A stretch of 6,366 bases of DNA from an uncultured Slackia sp. (GCA_900553775.1 USEZ01000111.1:1-6366), one strand, 5' to 3'. Shown: positions 1-5,992, numbered from the stretch's first letter. Program-made: numbers and translations. The notes: generated by a model from the letters alone, not told the origin.

Positions 1-53
1 ACATCGCCCTCTCAAGGCGAAGATCGGGGGTTCGAATCCCCTCCAGGCTACCA
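1..53 (+). tRNA. tRNA-Glu (anticodon CTC), 3' part, truncated by the window start
   Basis: This is the 3' part of a tRNA. The anticodon stem pairs TCGCC (4-8) with GGCGA (16-20) around the seven-base loop CTCTCAA (9-15), which puts anticodon CTC at 11-13 and reads glutamate codon GAG. A five-base variable loop (21-25) follows, then the T arm with stem 26-30/38-42 (one G-T pair) and loop TTCGAAT (31-37). The 3' acceptor strand CCAGGCT lies at 43-49, the discriminator A at 50 and an encoded CCA at 51-53. The 5' acceptor strand and nearly all of the D arm, about 23 bases, lie outside the window, so acceptor pairing cannot be checked. The tRNA 3' end is not repeated elsewhere in the window, so there is no sign of an attached integrated element here. 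Confidence 0.93.
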
Positions 54-63
54 TCGAATTCAC

Positions 64-93
64 AAGAAGCCCTCGCATGAGGGCTTCTTTTGT
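64..93 (+). terminator. Rho-independent terminator behind tRNA-Glu
   Basis: A perfect 11-bp stem, AAGAAGCCCTC (64-74) pairing with GAGGGCTTCTT (79-89), closes a four-base loop GCAT and runs into a short T-rich tail ending TTTTGTT. It starts 11 bases after the encoded CCA, the right position to end the tRNA transcript. On the opposite strand the hairpin has no comparable T tract, so it is probably mainly one-directional. Confidence 0.9.
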
Positions 94-105
94 TGCGCAT
101 GGCGT

Positions 106-180
106 GCGCTCTTGGCTTAGCGGATAAAGCGGGGGTTAACAGATAAAGCGTATACCCTGGCTATCGGTCGAACCCCTTCA
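106..180 (+). pseudogene. tRNA-like remnant (doubtful) with a duplicated D-arm segment
   Basis: The stretch TGGCTTAGCGG (113-123) matches the conserved first part of a tRNA D arm, and GGTCGAACCCC (166-176) looks like a T arm missing one T. Between them GATAAAGCG occurs twice (123-131 and 142-150), 19 bases apart. No seven-base anticodon loop with a five-base-pair stem can be drawn, and nothing downstream pairs with the expected acceptor strand GCGCTCT (106-112). It is therefore not a working tRNA. It could be a decayed tandem copy next to tRNA-Glu or simple chance similarity. The rest of this short spacer, 181-341, shows nothing I can name. Confidence 0.25.
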
Positions 181-341
181 TTCCCGAGTGTGGAATCTCG
201 CCCACACCGACTTCTCCTCATCTCCTGGCGGTCTCGTCGTTGCGACGCATGCCACCCCCCTTCGCGCGGGATGCAGCTTGGGAATCATGCCGTCGGTTGC
301 GGCTTGCATTGCTGCGAGCACGTTCAAGCCCCCAGGCGCGG

Positions 342-1178
342 TCAGCGCGCCCTTAGTGTGCGCAGATGCGCTTTCGAATCGGTGCTGATGCGGCGGCTTT
401 CGATGGCTTTTTGAATGGCTTTGTTATGCGTCCACGAATCGAGCCGCCGCATTTCGATGAACGGCAGCGTCGCTTGCGGCTGCTTGGCTAAGGCGGTGGC
501 GAAATACCACGCGCGCATCATGTTCACGTAATAAGAAGCATCGGGAATCGACGGCTTTTCGTCCGCCGTTCGGTCGCCGGCCGGCTTTGCTGCCTTCGAT
601 GCCCGAGCGTCTTGTTCGCTTCCGGCTGTGTTCTCCTTTTGCGCCGGCAGCGTTCCAGGCGCTTCGGCCCATCCGGCCGGCGAAACGGCCGCTACGGCTT
701 CGAGGAAGCGCTCTTCGAATCGTTCGTCGAGGAAATAACGCATCAGCATGCCGATGCCGAATCGCACGGTGAAAGCGGCATTCGAAGCCATCCACGATTC
801 GATTTTTTCCAGAAGAGCTTCGGGGTGTCGGGCGAATGCCTTCGGCGACATCGAATCGCACGTGGCCCAATTGTTCACGAAAGGCAAAAACGCATCGACG
901 GCCTGCGCGGCCTCGTCGAAATCGCGGATGCGTTCGATCAAGAAGGCATGCAGGTTGTTTTCCTCGTAATAGGCATGAGGAAGCGATGCCATGAACGCTT
1001 CGGCATCGGGCGTGCCGTCGATCGTTTTCGCGAGGGCGCGCAGCGCAGGCGTGCGCACGCCGACGACGAGCGACGGGTCGATGGCGGGGATGAGTTTTGC
1101 CTGGAATGCGCGATATTTCGCGTCTTGGAGCGCGAAAAGCCGCTCGCGAACGGTTTCGATGCGCTTCTCGGTCGGCAT
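342..1178 (-). CDS. DNA alkylation repair protein, AlkD-like HEAT-repeat family
   Basis: The predicted 278-residue protein belongs to the AlkD-like DNA alkylation repair family: glycosylases built of HEAT-like helical repeats that excise positively charged alkylated bases such as N3- or N7-alkylpurines in the cytoplasm. Family blocks are clear: VVGVRTPALRALAK (residues 38-51), EENNLHAFLIERI (72-84), FVNNWATCDSM (100-110), FTVRFGIGMLMRYFLD (136-151) and YYVNMMRAWYFATALAKQ (216-233). W104 and D108 keep the spacing of the catalytic Trp and Asp of Bacillus cereus AlkD (W109, D113). R139 and W224 are candidates for its R148 and W187. Start ATG 1178-1176 was chosen because an AAGGAG ribosome site lies 8 bases upstream and family similarity begins there; the frame stays open to 1397 but that extension looks unlike the family. 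Residues about 167-213 are a polar Ala/Lys/Glu/Pro-rich insert, which makes the protein longer than the usual 230-240 residues. It is a single-gene unit, divergent from the nuclease-like gene. Confidence 0.85.
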   Translation of the reverse strand: MPTEKRIETVRERLFALQDAKYRAFQAKLIPAIDPSLVVGVRTPALRALAKTIDGTPDAEAFMASLPHAYYEENNLHAFLIERIRDFDEAAQAVDAFLPFVNNWATCDSMSPKAFARHPEALLEKIESWMASNAAFTVRFGIGMLMRYFLDERFEERFLEAVAAVSPAGWAEAPGTLPAQKENTAGSEQDARASKAAKPAGDRTADEKPSIPDASYYVNMMRAWYFATALAKQPQATLPFIEMRRLDSWTHNKAIQKAIESRRISTDSKAHLRTLRAR

Positions 1179-1186
1179 GGTGCTAT

Positions 1187-1192
1187 CTCCTT
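1187..1192 (-). promoter_or_regulatory. Ribosome binding site deciding the start of the alkylation repair gene
   Basis: Read on the minus strand this is AAGGAG, 8 bases before the ATG at 1178. It fixes the start at this internal Met rather than at the far upstream end of the open frame near 1397, where no comparable site is seen. Confidence 0.75.
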
Positions 1193-1480
1193 CGCATTCA
1201 TCGATATGTTCGTCTTGCGCTTCCAGCCTCGCATCTGATGCGCGGTCTTTGCGAAAGGATGATATCAGCTTGCAGTCCGATCGAAGTCGCTCCATCCGCC
1301 GAGGCCTTGTGCGCAGGCCGGTCGGAATCGGGCATCGGACGTGAATCGTCCGCCTCCGACCATAGGTTGCTCCATCTGCGCTTGATGCTTGCCGCAATCC
1401 AATGATGCAAAGCGTTTATGCTGCGTGTGTTTGAGGGCCGTGCGGTTTGCGAAACGCCTTACGTTTTGTTTGGAGCGTCC

Positions 1481-1555
1481 GGGGCTTACTCATGCCGGCA
1501 TGCCGTACGCATTCGGATTGGGGCTCGCTCATGCCGGTATGCCGTGCGCATTCGG
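1481..1555. repeat. Two-copy tandem repeat, 39-bp period, with internal palindrome
   Basis: Copy 1 (1481-1516) and copy 2 (1520-1555) agree at 32 of 36 positions and start 39 bases apart. Each contains the core CTCATGCCGG, then C or T, then ATGCCGT, then A or G, then CGCATTCGG. In copy 1 the core is a perfect 12-base palindrome CATGCCGGCATG (1491-1502); in copy 2 one base differs (1530-1541). Because the period is a multiple of three, the repeat appears as a repeated 13-residue peptide in several spurious frames. Two copies are too few for a CRISPR array and the spacing is too short. It may be a paired protein-binding site or part of a dispersed intergenic repeat. Confidence 0.85.
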
Positions 1556-1734
1556 GGGAAGTCGACGGAATCAAAGTCGGCTGCGTTCTTGATTTCGTTG
1601 GAGTTTGCGCCGGATAAGGTGGAAATTGCACAGAGCGGCGGTATGGAATCCGTGAGCTTCGCTGGCGGATTCTTCTCAAGGGTTGCCGGGTCGATTCGTT
1701 AGCATCGAACCTTCTTAACCTACTCGTATTCGGC

Positions 1735-1739
1735 AGGAG
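1735..1739 (+). promoter_or_regulatory. Ribosome binding site supporting a GTG start
   Basis: AGGAG lies 6 bases before GTG at 1746. There is no ATG in this frame near the protein's N-terminus, so this site decides in favour of the GTG start. Confidence 0.75.
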
Positions 1740-1745
1740 CGCATC

Positions 1746-2744
1746 GTGACGGTTTTTATCGGATATGAATCGGCATATGAATTCTGGCGCCGAGCAGATG
1801 ACGGCAGGGGGTCTGCGCTCTGCGCCTCGCGTGTGCGGTCATCGCATCGGTTGCGGGTTGTCGATGCGAAGGGGCGTGCGACGCGTCCCGAAATCGGAGA
1901 TGTGCTTTTCCGCGGCCTCTTCGATGCGCCTCTTCACATCATGGCGTCGAGTCTGGAGACACGTTCTCGCTGCAGCGACGTAATATGCCACGTCTGCCCT
2001 GCGACGTATCCGAAAGGGTCGTTCGTCGCTTTGGAGAAAGACGTGGTCGTCGTTTCGCCCGTGCTTTCGTTTCTCCAGATGGCGGAATCGTTTCCGCTGG
2101 AAACGCTCGTCGTTGCGGGCATGGAGCTTTGCGGTCGGTATGCCGTTTCGCGCGAAGGAGCCATTTCGTCTCGATGCCCATTGACGAGTGCTTCTCGTTT
2201 AAGGCGTTTCGTCGGTCAGGCGGAAGGAATGCGCGGCGTGAAAAAGGCGCGTCGTGCTTTACGTTTTGTAATGGACGATTCCGCATCTCCCATGGAGACT
2301 TCGCTCGCACTGCTTTTGAGCATGCCGCGTTCGTTGGGCGGCTACGGATTGCCCCGTCCCGTGATGAATCTGAGAATCGATGCGGTTGCATTCGACAAAT
2401 GCATGGTGGGGCATTGTGCGGAATCGCGATTCTTTAGGGGCGATTTATGCTGGCCCCAGGCGAAGCTATGCGTCGAATACGATAGCGATGCCTACCACAC
2501 GGGGGCGGACCGTATCGCGCACGACTCGTGGCGTCGGGCAGAGCTTCACCTTGCGGGGTTTTCGGTCGTCACGATAACAAGAGGGCAGCTTTACGACGTA
2601 TCTTCGATGGATAGGGTTGCTCGTTTGCTGGCGAAACAGCTTGGCGTCAGGGCGAGAAGGAAGGACGCGCTTTTCGCAGAGCGGCAAAGGAGTCTTCGCG
2701 AGGCGCTTTTGGGTGGAAATTTTCGACGCCAGGGACATTTTTGA
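1746..2744 (+). CDS. Orphan protein with C-terminal PD-(D/E)XK (DUF559/Vsr-like) nuclease-type domain
   Basis: The 332-residue protein starts at GTG with an AGGAG site 6 bases upstream. Residues 184-290 resemble the endonuclease-like domain in many actinobacterial DUF559 or AbiEi-type proteins: E184 in a helix (SPMETSLALLL), a G-L-P-R-P turn (201-205), D233 starting a strand, then KLCVEYDSDAYH (240-251) with E244 and D246, the DxxR-type stretch around D260-R264, and GFSVVTITRGQL (271-282). D233, E244 and D246 are the candidate metal ligands of a PD-(D/E)XK or Vsr-like fold; the usual D-G after the second acidic residue is D-S here. The N-terminal half (1-175) has the segment SPVLSFLQMAESF (104-116) and LCGRYAV (128-134), which I recall from hypothetical proteins of Coriobacteriia; its function is unknown. 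There is no toxin, methyltransferase or helicase partner. Codon choice is less GC3-biased than in secDF, suggesting weak expression or acquisition. Whether it cuts DNA is inference. Confidence 0.8.
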   Translation: MTVFIGYESAYEFWRRADDGRGSALCASRVRSSHRLRVVDAKGRATRPEIGDVLFRGLFDAPLHIMASSLETRSRCSDVICHVCPATYPKGSFVALEKDVVVVSPVLSFLQMAESFPLETLVVAGMELCGRYAVSREGAISSRCPLTSASRLRRFVGQAEGMRGVKKARRALRFVMDDSASPMETSLALLLSMPRSLGGYGLPRPVMNLRIDAVAFDKCMVGHCAESRFFRGDLCWPQAKLCVEYDSDAYHTGADRIAHDSWRRAELHLAGFSVVTITRGQLYDVSSMDRVARLLAKQLGVRARRKDALFAERQRSLREALLGGNFRRQGHF

Positions 2745-2880
2745 CGGCTATGCCGCAAAAGACGGGCGGCAAAAAATGGTGTGATTTTGCTGAACTGGGA
2801 AAACGCGCGTCAAAACTGCTCCGAGTTCTTTCACCGTCGTGTTTTCGGCCGCGGATTGCGGCACAGCCGCAAAAAACCGG
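2743..2880. repeat. Two-copy hairpin plus A-tract repeat, 114-bp spacing
   Basis: Copy 1 (2743-2766) and copy 2 (2857-2880) share a short hairpin followed by an A tract. The hairpins are CGGC-TAT-GCCG and GCGGC-ACA-GCCGC, and each runs into CAAAA-R-AC and then two Gs; 17 of 24 aligned positions agree. The first copy overlaps the last two bases of the nuclease-like gene's stop codon. Between the copies lie further possible pairings: GCCGC (2752-2756) with GCGGC (2766-2770), GCAAAA with TTTTGC (2769-2774 and 2785-2790), and TTTTGACG with CGTCAAAA (2739-2746 and 2808-2815). A-rich tracts follow the hairpins on the plus strand, so they are not ordinary terminators for the upstream gene. Confidence 0.6.
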
Positions 2881-2947
2881 ACTGGAAGGCGTATTTTGCG
2901 ACAGGATGCTGATTCTGCGAAAGCGAGGCGGCGAGTGTGTGGCATAG
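2750..2947 (+). CDS. Possible small basic protein (65 codons), doubtful
   Basis: An ATG frame begins 5 bases after the nuclease-like gene's stop and runs 65 codons; a TTG start at 2741 would overlap that stop and give 68. The product would be basic and has an internal repeat 38 codons apart: P-Q-K-T-G followed a few residues later by W-C-D or F-C-D. No ribosome site lies at a useful distance; an AGGGA is about 14 bases upstream. I recognise no family. The repeat in the protein is the direct result of the DNA repeat at 2743-2880, so this could equally be a non-coding repeated element that happens to stay open. Confidence 0.25.
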   Translation: MPQKTGGKKWCDFAELGKRASKLLRVLSPSCFRPRIAAQPQKTGLEGVFCDRMLILRKRGGECVA

Positions 2948-3329
2948 GGGTCGAATGAGAAACGAATGCAGGGCGTGTGCGCTATGGACCATGGACTTCG
3001 GGCACGAAGAATCGTTCTTATCGGGTTTTCGAGCGTGCGAAGACGCCGTGCGGACGCGGAAGACCAATTGGGGGGGGTGACGCGTTGGCGTGAACGTTTC
3101 CAGGGGGCGGATTGCAGGTTATGCGCCGAACGATTGCCGCCGGGGTTTGTCGGCGGCTTATCCCAGGCCATGAAGGCAGGGCATCGGCGTGGACGGCGGA
3201 TTGCGGGCACGTGCTGCGAAACGCGGAATGAGAAGTCGTCTGCCGCGGCCTTGTGGGCTTCGGGGATAATTCCGGCTGCAAGATGCGCTTTGTCCTGCTT
3301 GTGCGAAACGTCGGGTCTATCGGTTCGCG

Positions 3330-3357
3330 TTGTGGCACAATAACGAAGTTATACATA
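3330..3357 (+). promoter_or_regulatory. Candidate secDF promoter overlapping a small palindrome
   Basis: TTGTGG (3330-3335) and TACATA (3352-3357) are separated by 16 bases and could be the -35 and -10 boxes. TATACA at 3350 is an alternative -10, but its spacing of 14 is poor. This is the most AT-rich spot in the spacer. The palindrome ATAAC-GAA-GTTAT (3340-3352) sits between and touches the -10 box, where a repressor or activator could bind. Transcription would begin near 3364, just at the first leader hairpin. Confidence 0.35.
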
Positions 3358-3363
3358 AATTGC

Positions 3364-3396
3364 GGCGACGCTGCCGGCGCCGTCGCGCAAGGCGAC
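3364..3396 (+). promoter_or_regulatory. secDF leader with two mutually exclusive hairpins
   Basis: The sequence GGCGAC occurs twice, at 3364-3369 and 3391-3396, and both copies can pair with the single middle segment GTCGC (3382-3386). The upstream hairpin pairs GCGACG (3365-3370) with CGTCGC (3381-3386). The downstream one pairs GTCGC (3382-3386) with GCGAC (3392-3396) around a five-base loop and ends five bases before the ribosome site. Only one can form at a time, a layout compatible with translational control of secDF. No known riboswitch class is recognised; the leader is short. Confidence 0.4.
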
Positions 3397-3400
3397 TGTA

Positions 3401-3407
3401 GAGGGAG
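3401..3407 (+). promoter_or_regulatory. secDF ribosome binding site
   Basis: GAGGGAG lies just before the ATG at 3411, with the GAGG part 6 bases away. It supports this Met as the start; the basic cytoplasmic N-terminus and first membrane segment follow directly. Confidence 0.75.
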
Positions 3408-3410
3408 ATT

Positions 3411-5990
3411 ATGAAGCCTTCCAACCCCAGCTCTTCGAGCGCTTCGAAGAAGCGGAGGAAAACATCGCAGCACGTGAACCGTCGCAATGTGTGGCTGCTC
3501 GTCGTCACCACATTGCTCGTCATCGGTTCCGTGTTCATGTTCACGCCTCCGCAAGAAAAGATCAACCAGGGCCTCGATATCCAAGGCGGCTTGTCGGTGG
3601 TTCTCACCGCGAAAGGCGAAAACGGCGCCGCCGTGTCTGCCGAAGACATGGAGAAGTCGCGCGCGATCATCGAAAGCCGCGTGAACTCCCTCGGCGCATC
3701 CGAAGCAACGGTCGCCTTGCAGGGAAGCGACCAGGTTCTGGTGCAGATTCCCGGCCTATCCGACACCGAGGAGGCCCTGGCCACCATCGGCAAGACGGGC
3801 AAGCTCGAATTCGCGCGCCTCGATTCGTTCACCGACGAGACGGTGCGCACGAAGATCGAAAACGGCCAATACATGGAGCAGCAAAGCGTCACCGACGCCA
3901 TGGGCAATCGCTTCCCCACGGGCGAGCAGGAGCTGACCATGCACGTCGACGAGGGAACCTATACCCCGATCGTCACGGGCGACGACATCGACAACGTCAC
4001 GATCGGCCAGGCCAGCGAGGCGGCAACCGATTACGCGGTCAATCTGAAGCTCAATGGCGACGGAGCGAAGGCGTTCGCCCAGGCCACGAAGGAGCTTGCC
4101 CCTAGCAAGGGCCAGATCGTCATCATTTTGGACGGCATCGTGCAGTCGGCTCCCGCCGTGCAGGGCGAAATTCCCAACGGCGACGTGTCGATCACGGGCG
4201 GCTACACCCTCGACGAGGCGAAGAGCATGCAGACCGTGCTCGAGTCGGGTTCGCTTCCCGTGAGCTTCGAGTTCGCCCAGAGCCAGACGGTCGGTCCCAC
4301 CCTCGGCCAGGATGCGCTTGCATCGGGCGTTTTGGTGGCGGGCATCGGCCTTGCGCTCGTCATGCTGTATCTGCTGCTGTTCTACCACGGCCTCGGCCTC
4401 ATCACCGCAGCGGCCATGGCGGTGTTCGCGGCGCTTTACCTGGGCATCCTCGCGGTTCTTTCGCATTTCGGCTTGTTCAGCCTGTCGCTTGCGGGCATCG
4501 CGGGCATCGTGCTCACCATCGGCATGGCGGCCGACTCGTCCATTCTGACGCTCGAGCGTTTCCGCGAAGAGATCCGCATGGGCCGAAGCGTGCGCGCCGC
4601 TTCGAAAACGGGCGTGCGTCACGGCATCATGACCTCGATCGACGCCGACTTGGTGACGCTTGTTTCCGCGCTCACGCTGTTCTTGCTGGCAAGCGCTTCG
4701 GTCAAAGGCTTCGGCCTTACGCTCGCGCTCGGCATTCTGTGCGACATCGCCATGATGCTGCTGTTCAAGGCTCCGTTGATTCGCCTGCTCGCCCCGCGCT
4801 CCATCGCGAAGCATCCCGGATTCTGGGGCGTTTCCGATTCCCAGAAGGCAGCGCCGTATTTCGAGGGCGAAAAAGAGCTTGCCGAAGGCGAAAAGCTGCG
4901 CGGCCGCTTCATCAAGCGCGATTTCGACATTCTCGGCCTTCGTAAGTACTTCCTGACCGCTGCGTGCGTGGTCGTGGCCGCGATCGTCGTGATCGTGGGC
5001 GTGCACGGCATCAATTTCGGCATCGAGTTCATCGGCGGCACGTCCATCGCGTTCCACGGAACGGGCGATGTGGCCATCGAGCAGGTGCGCGACGCGTTTT
5101 CCGATGCGGGCGAAGGCGATGCCGTGGTGCAGACCACCAAGACCGACGGCGAAGAAGGCTTCCTGGTGCGCACCGCTTCCACGTCGGCCGAGGACGCAAC
5201 GGCCGTGGCGAACACGGTGGCCGACAAGTTCGGCTGGCCGACGGACAGCTTCGAGGTCACCACGATCGGCCCTGACTGGGGGGCTTCGGTCATCCAGAGC
5301 TCCGTTCTGGCGTTCGTCGTCTCGCTCGTGTTGATCATCGCCTACATCTCGGTGCGCTTCCGCGATTACAAGATGGGCGTCACCGCGGTGGTCGCGCTTT
5401 TGCACGACCTTGTGATCGTCTTCGGCGTGTATGCGCTTTTGGGCCACGAGGTCACGCCGAACACCATCGCCGCGCTGCTCACCATTCTGGGCTACTCGCT
5501 CTACGACACCGTAGTGGTGTTCCACCGTATCAACGAGAACATGAAGTCCGATTCGGTGAAATGCACGTTTATGAGCATGGCGAACCATTCGGTCAACGAG
5601 GTGCTCATCCGTTCGCTCAACACGTCGATTACGTCGCTTATCCCGGTTGTGGCCATGCTGCTGTTTGGCGGCGAAACGCTGAAAGACTTCGCGCTTGCGA
5701 TGACCATCGGTCTGGTGACGGGCTGCTACTCGTCGATCGCCATCGCCACGCCGCTGTATGCGATCTGGAAAACGCGCGAGCCCAAATTCGCCAAGCTGCA
5801 GAAGAAATACGGCACCGAGGTGCAGCGTTTCTTCCTGAACAAGCTTTCCGTTCCGACGAAGGCTGCAGCGGTCGAAGCCGCCGTAGGCCAGACGGCTGCG
5901 TCTGTCGATGCGCTTGAGGGCGTATCGGCTTGCGGCGCGCAGGAGTCGCCTTCGTGCGCCGATTGCAATCACAAGAAGAAGGGAAACTAG
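3411..5990 (+). CDS. secDF: Fused protein translocase subunit SecDF
   Basis: This 859-residue membrane protein is SecD and SecF joined in one chain. SecDF binds SecYEG and uses the proton gradient to pull exported proteins to the outer side of the membrane. Residues 1-27 are polar and basic, followed by the first membrane segment (28-46), then GLDIQGG (54-60) opening the large extracytoplasmic P1 domain (about 47-300). VIILDGIVQSAPAVQG (237-252) is the conserved P1 strand. Five more SecD helices span about 303-460. GIVLTIGMAADSSILTLERF (365-384) carries the proton-pathway aspartate D375. A hydrophilic linker (461-511) leads to SecF: helix 512-531, NFGIEFIGGTSI (535-546), a small outer domain to about 626, and five helices. 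GYSLYDTVVVF (694-704) carries D699. A-D-S and L-Y-D-T are actinobacterial-type variants. H705 replaces the usual Asp of F-D-R/K. The 70-residue cytoplasmic tail ends with C841, C849, C852 and H854, then lysines. Strong GC3 bias fits high expression. Confidence 0.96.
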   Translation: MKPSNPSSSSASKKRRKTSQHVNRRNVWLLVVTTLLVIGSVFMFTPPQEKINQGLDIQGGLSVVLTAKGENGAAVSAEDMEKSRAIIESRVNSLGASEATVALQGSDQVLVQIPGLSDTEEALATIGKTGKLEFARLDSFTDETVRTKIENGQYMEQQSVTDAMGNRFPTGEQELTMHVDEGTYTPIVTGDDIDNVTIGQASEAATDYAVNLKLNGDGAKAFAQATKELAPSKGQIVIILDGIVQSAPAVQGEIPNGDVSITGGYTLDEAKSMQTVLESGSLPVSFEFAQSQTVGPTLGQDALASGVLVAGIGLALVMLYLLLFYHGLGLITAAAMAVFAALYLGILAVLSHFGLFSLSLAGIAGIVLTIGMAADSSILTLERFREEIRMGRSVRAASKTGVRHGIMTSIDADLVTLVSALTLFLLASASVKGFGLTLALGILCDIAMMLLFKAPLIRLLAPRSIAKHPGFWGVSDSQKAAPYFEGEKELAEGEKLRGRFIKRDFDILGLRKYFLTAACVVVAAIVVIVGVHGINFGIEFIGGTSIAFHGTGDVAIEQVRDAFSDAGEGDAVVQTTKTDGEEGFLVRTASTSAEDATAVANTVADKFGWPTDSFEVTTIGPDWGASVIQSSVLAFVVSLVLIIAYISVRFRDYKMGVTAVVALLHDLVIVFGVYALLGHEVTPNTIAALLTILGYSLYDTVVVFHRINENMKSDSVKCTFMSMANHSVNEVLIRSLNTSITSLIPVVAMLLFGGETLKDFALAMTIGLVTGCYSSIAIATPLYAIWKTREPKFAKLQKKYGTEVQRFFLNKLSVPTKAAAVEAAVGQTAASVDALEGVSACGAQESPSCADCNHKKKGN

Positions 5991-5992
5991 CC

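Larger units (their letters stand above)
1179..1745. other. Long divergent intergenic spacer, no credible gene
   Basis: This 567-bp spacer separates the minus-strand alkylation repair gene from the plus-strand nuclease-like gene, so it should hold both promoters; I could not place either one with confidence. Short open frames run through it on both strands, but none has a ribosome site, a family resemblance or protein-like composition. The only clear structure is the 39-bp tandem repeat at 1481-1555. The length is generous for a two-promoter spacer in this kind of genome. Confidence 0.6.
2948..3410. other. Intergenic stretch upstream of secDF, no credible gene
   Basis: No protein-like frame with a ribosome site is visible on either strand; the 125-codon plus-strand frame from 2966 is low-quality. 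Contents: a run of eight G at 3070-3077, an isolated hairpin with a 7-bp stem GCCGCCG/CGGCGGC (3136-3142 and 3151-3157) lacking a T tract, then the candidate secDF promoter and leader at 3330-3410. No yajC gene is present, although yajC often precedes secD in other bacteria. Confidence 0.55.

Noticed and set aside
31..53. tRNA 3' end as an integration site of a mobile element
   Set aside because: No second copy of this sequence and no integrase gene are found in the window.
1179..1397. 73-residue N-terminal extension of the alkylation repair gene
   Set aside because: The AAGGAG site before the ATG at 1178 and the start of family similarity both favour the shorter form; the extension looks non-coding.
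1389..1702. Short frames on both strands containing a repeated 13-residue peptide
   Set aside because: The peptide repeat is explained by the 39-bp DNA tandem repeat, and none of the frames has a ribosome site.
2857..2876. Hairpin followed by an A run as a terminator
   Set aside because: A plus-strand terminator needs a T run after the hairpin; on the minus strand the T run comes before the hairpin, so neither direction fits.
3070..3077. Run of eight G as a phase-variation tract
   Set aside because: It lies in non-coding sequence about 250 bases before the candidate promoter and in no credible gene; it may only be a sequencing-prone homopolymer.
2966..3343. 125-codon plus-strand frame in the spacer before secDF
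   Set aside because: No ribosome site, an Arg/Cys-rich composition without family features, and it runs into the candidate secDF promoter.
3340..3353. Partial likeness to a loxP arm in ATAACGAAGTTATA
   Set aside because: Only a part of one arm matches, and no second arm or spacer is present; it is better read as a small palindrome near the promoter.
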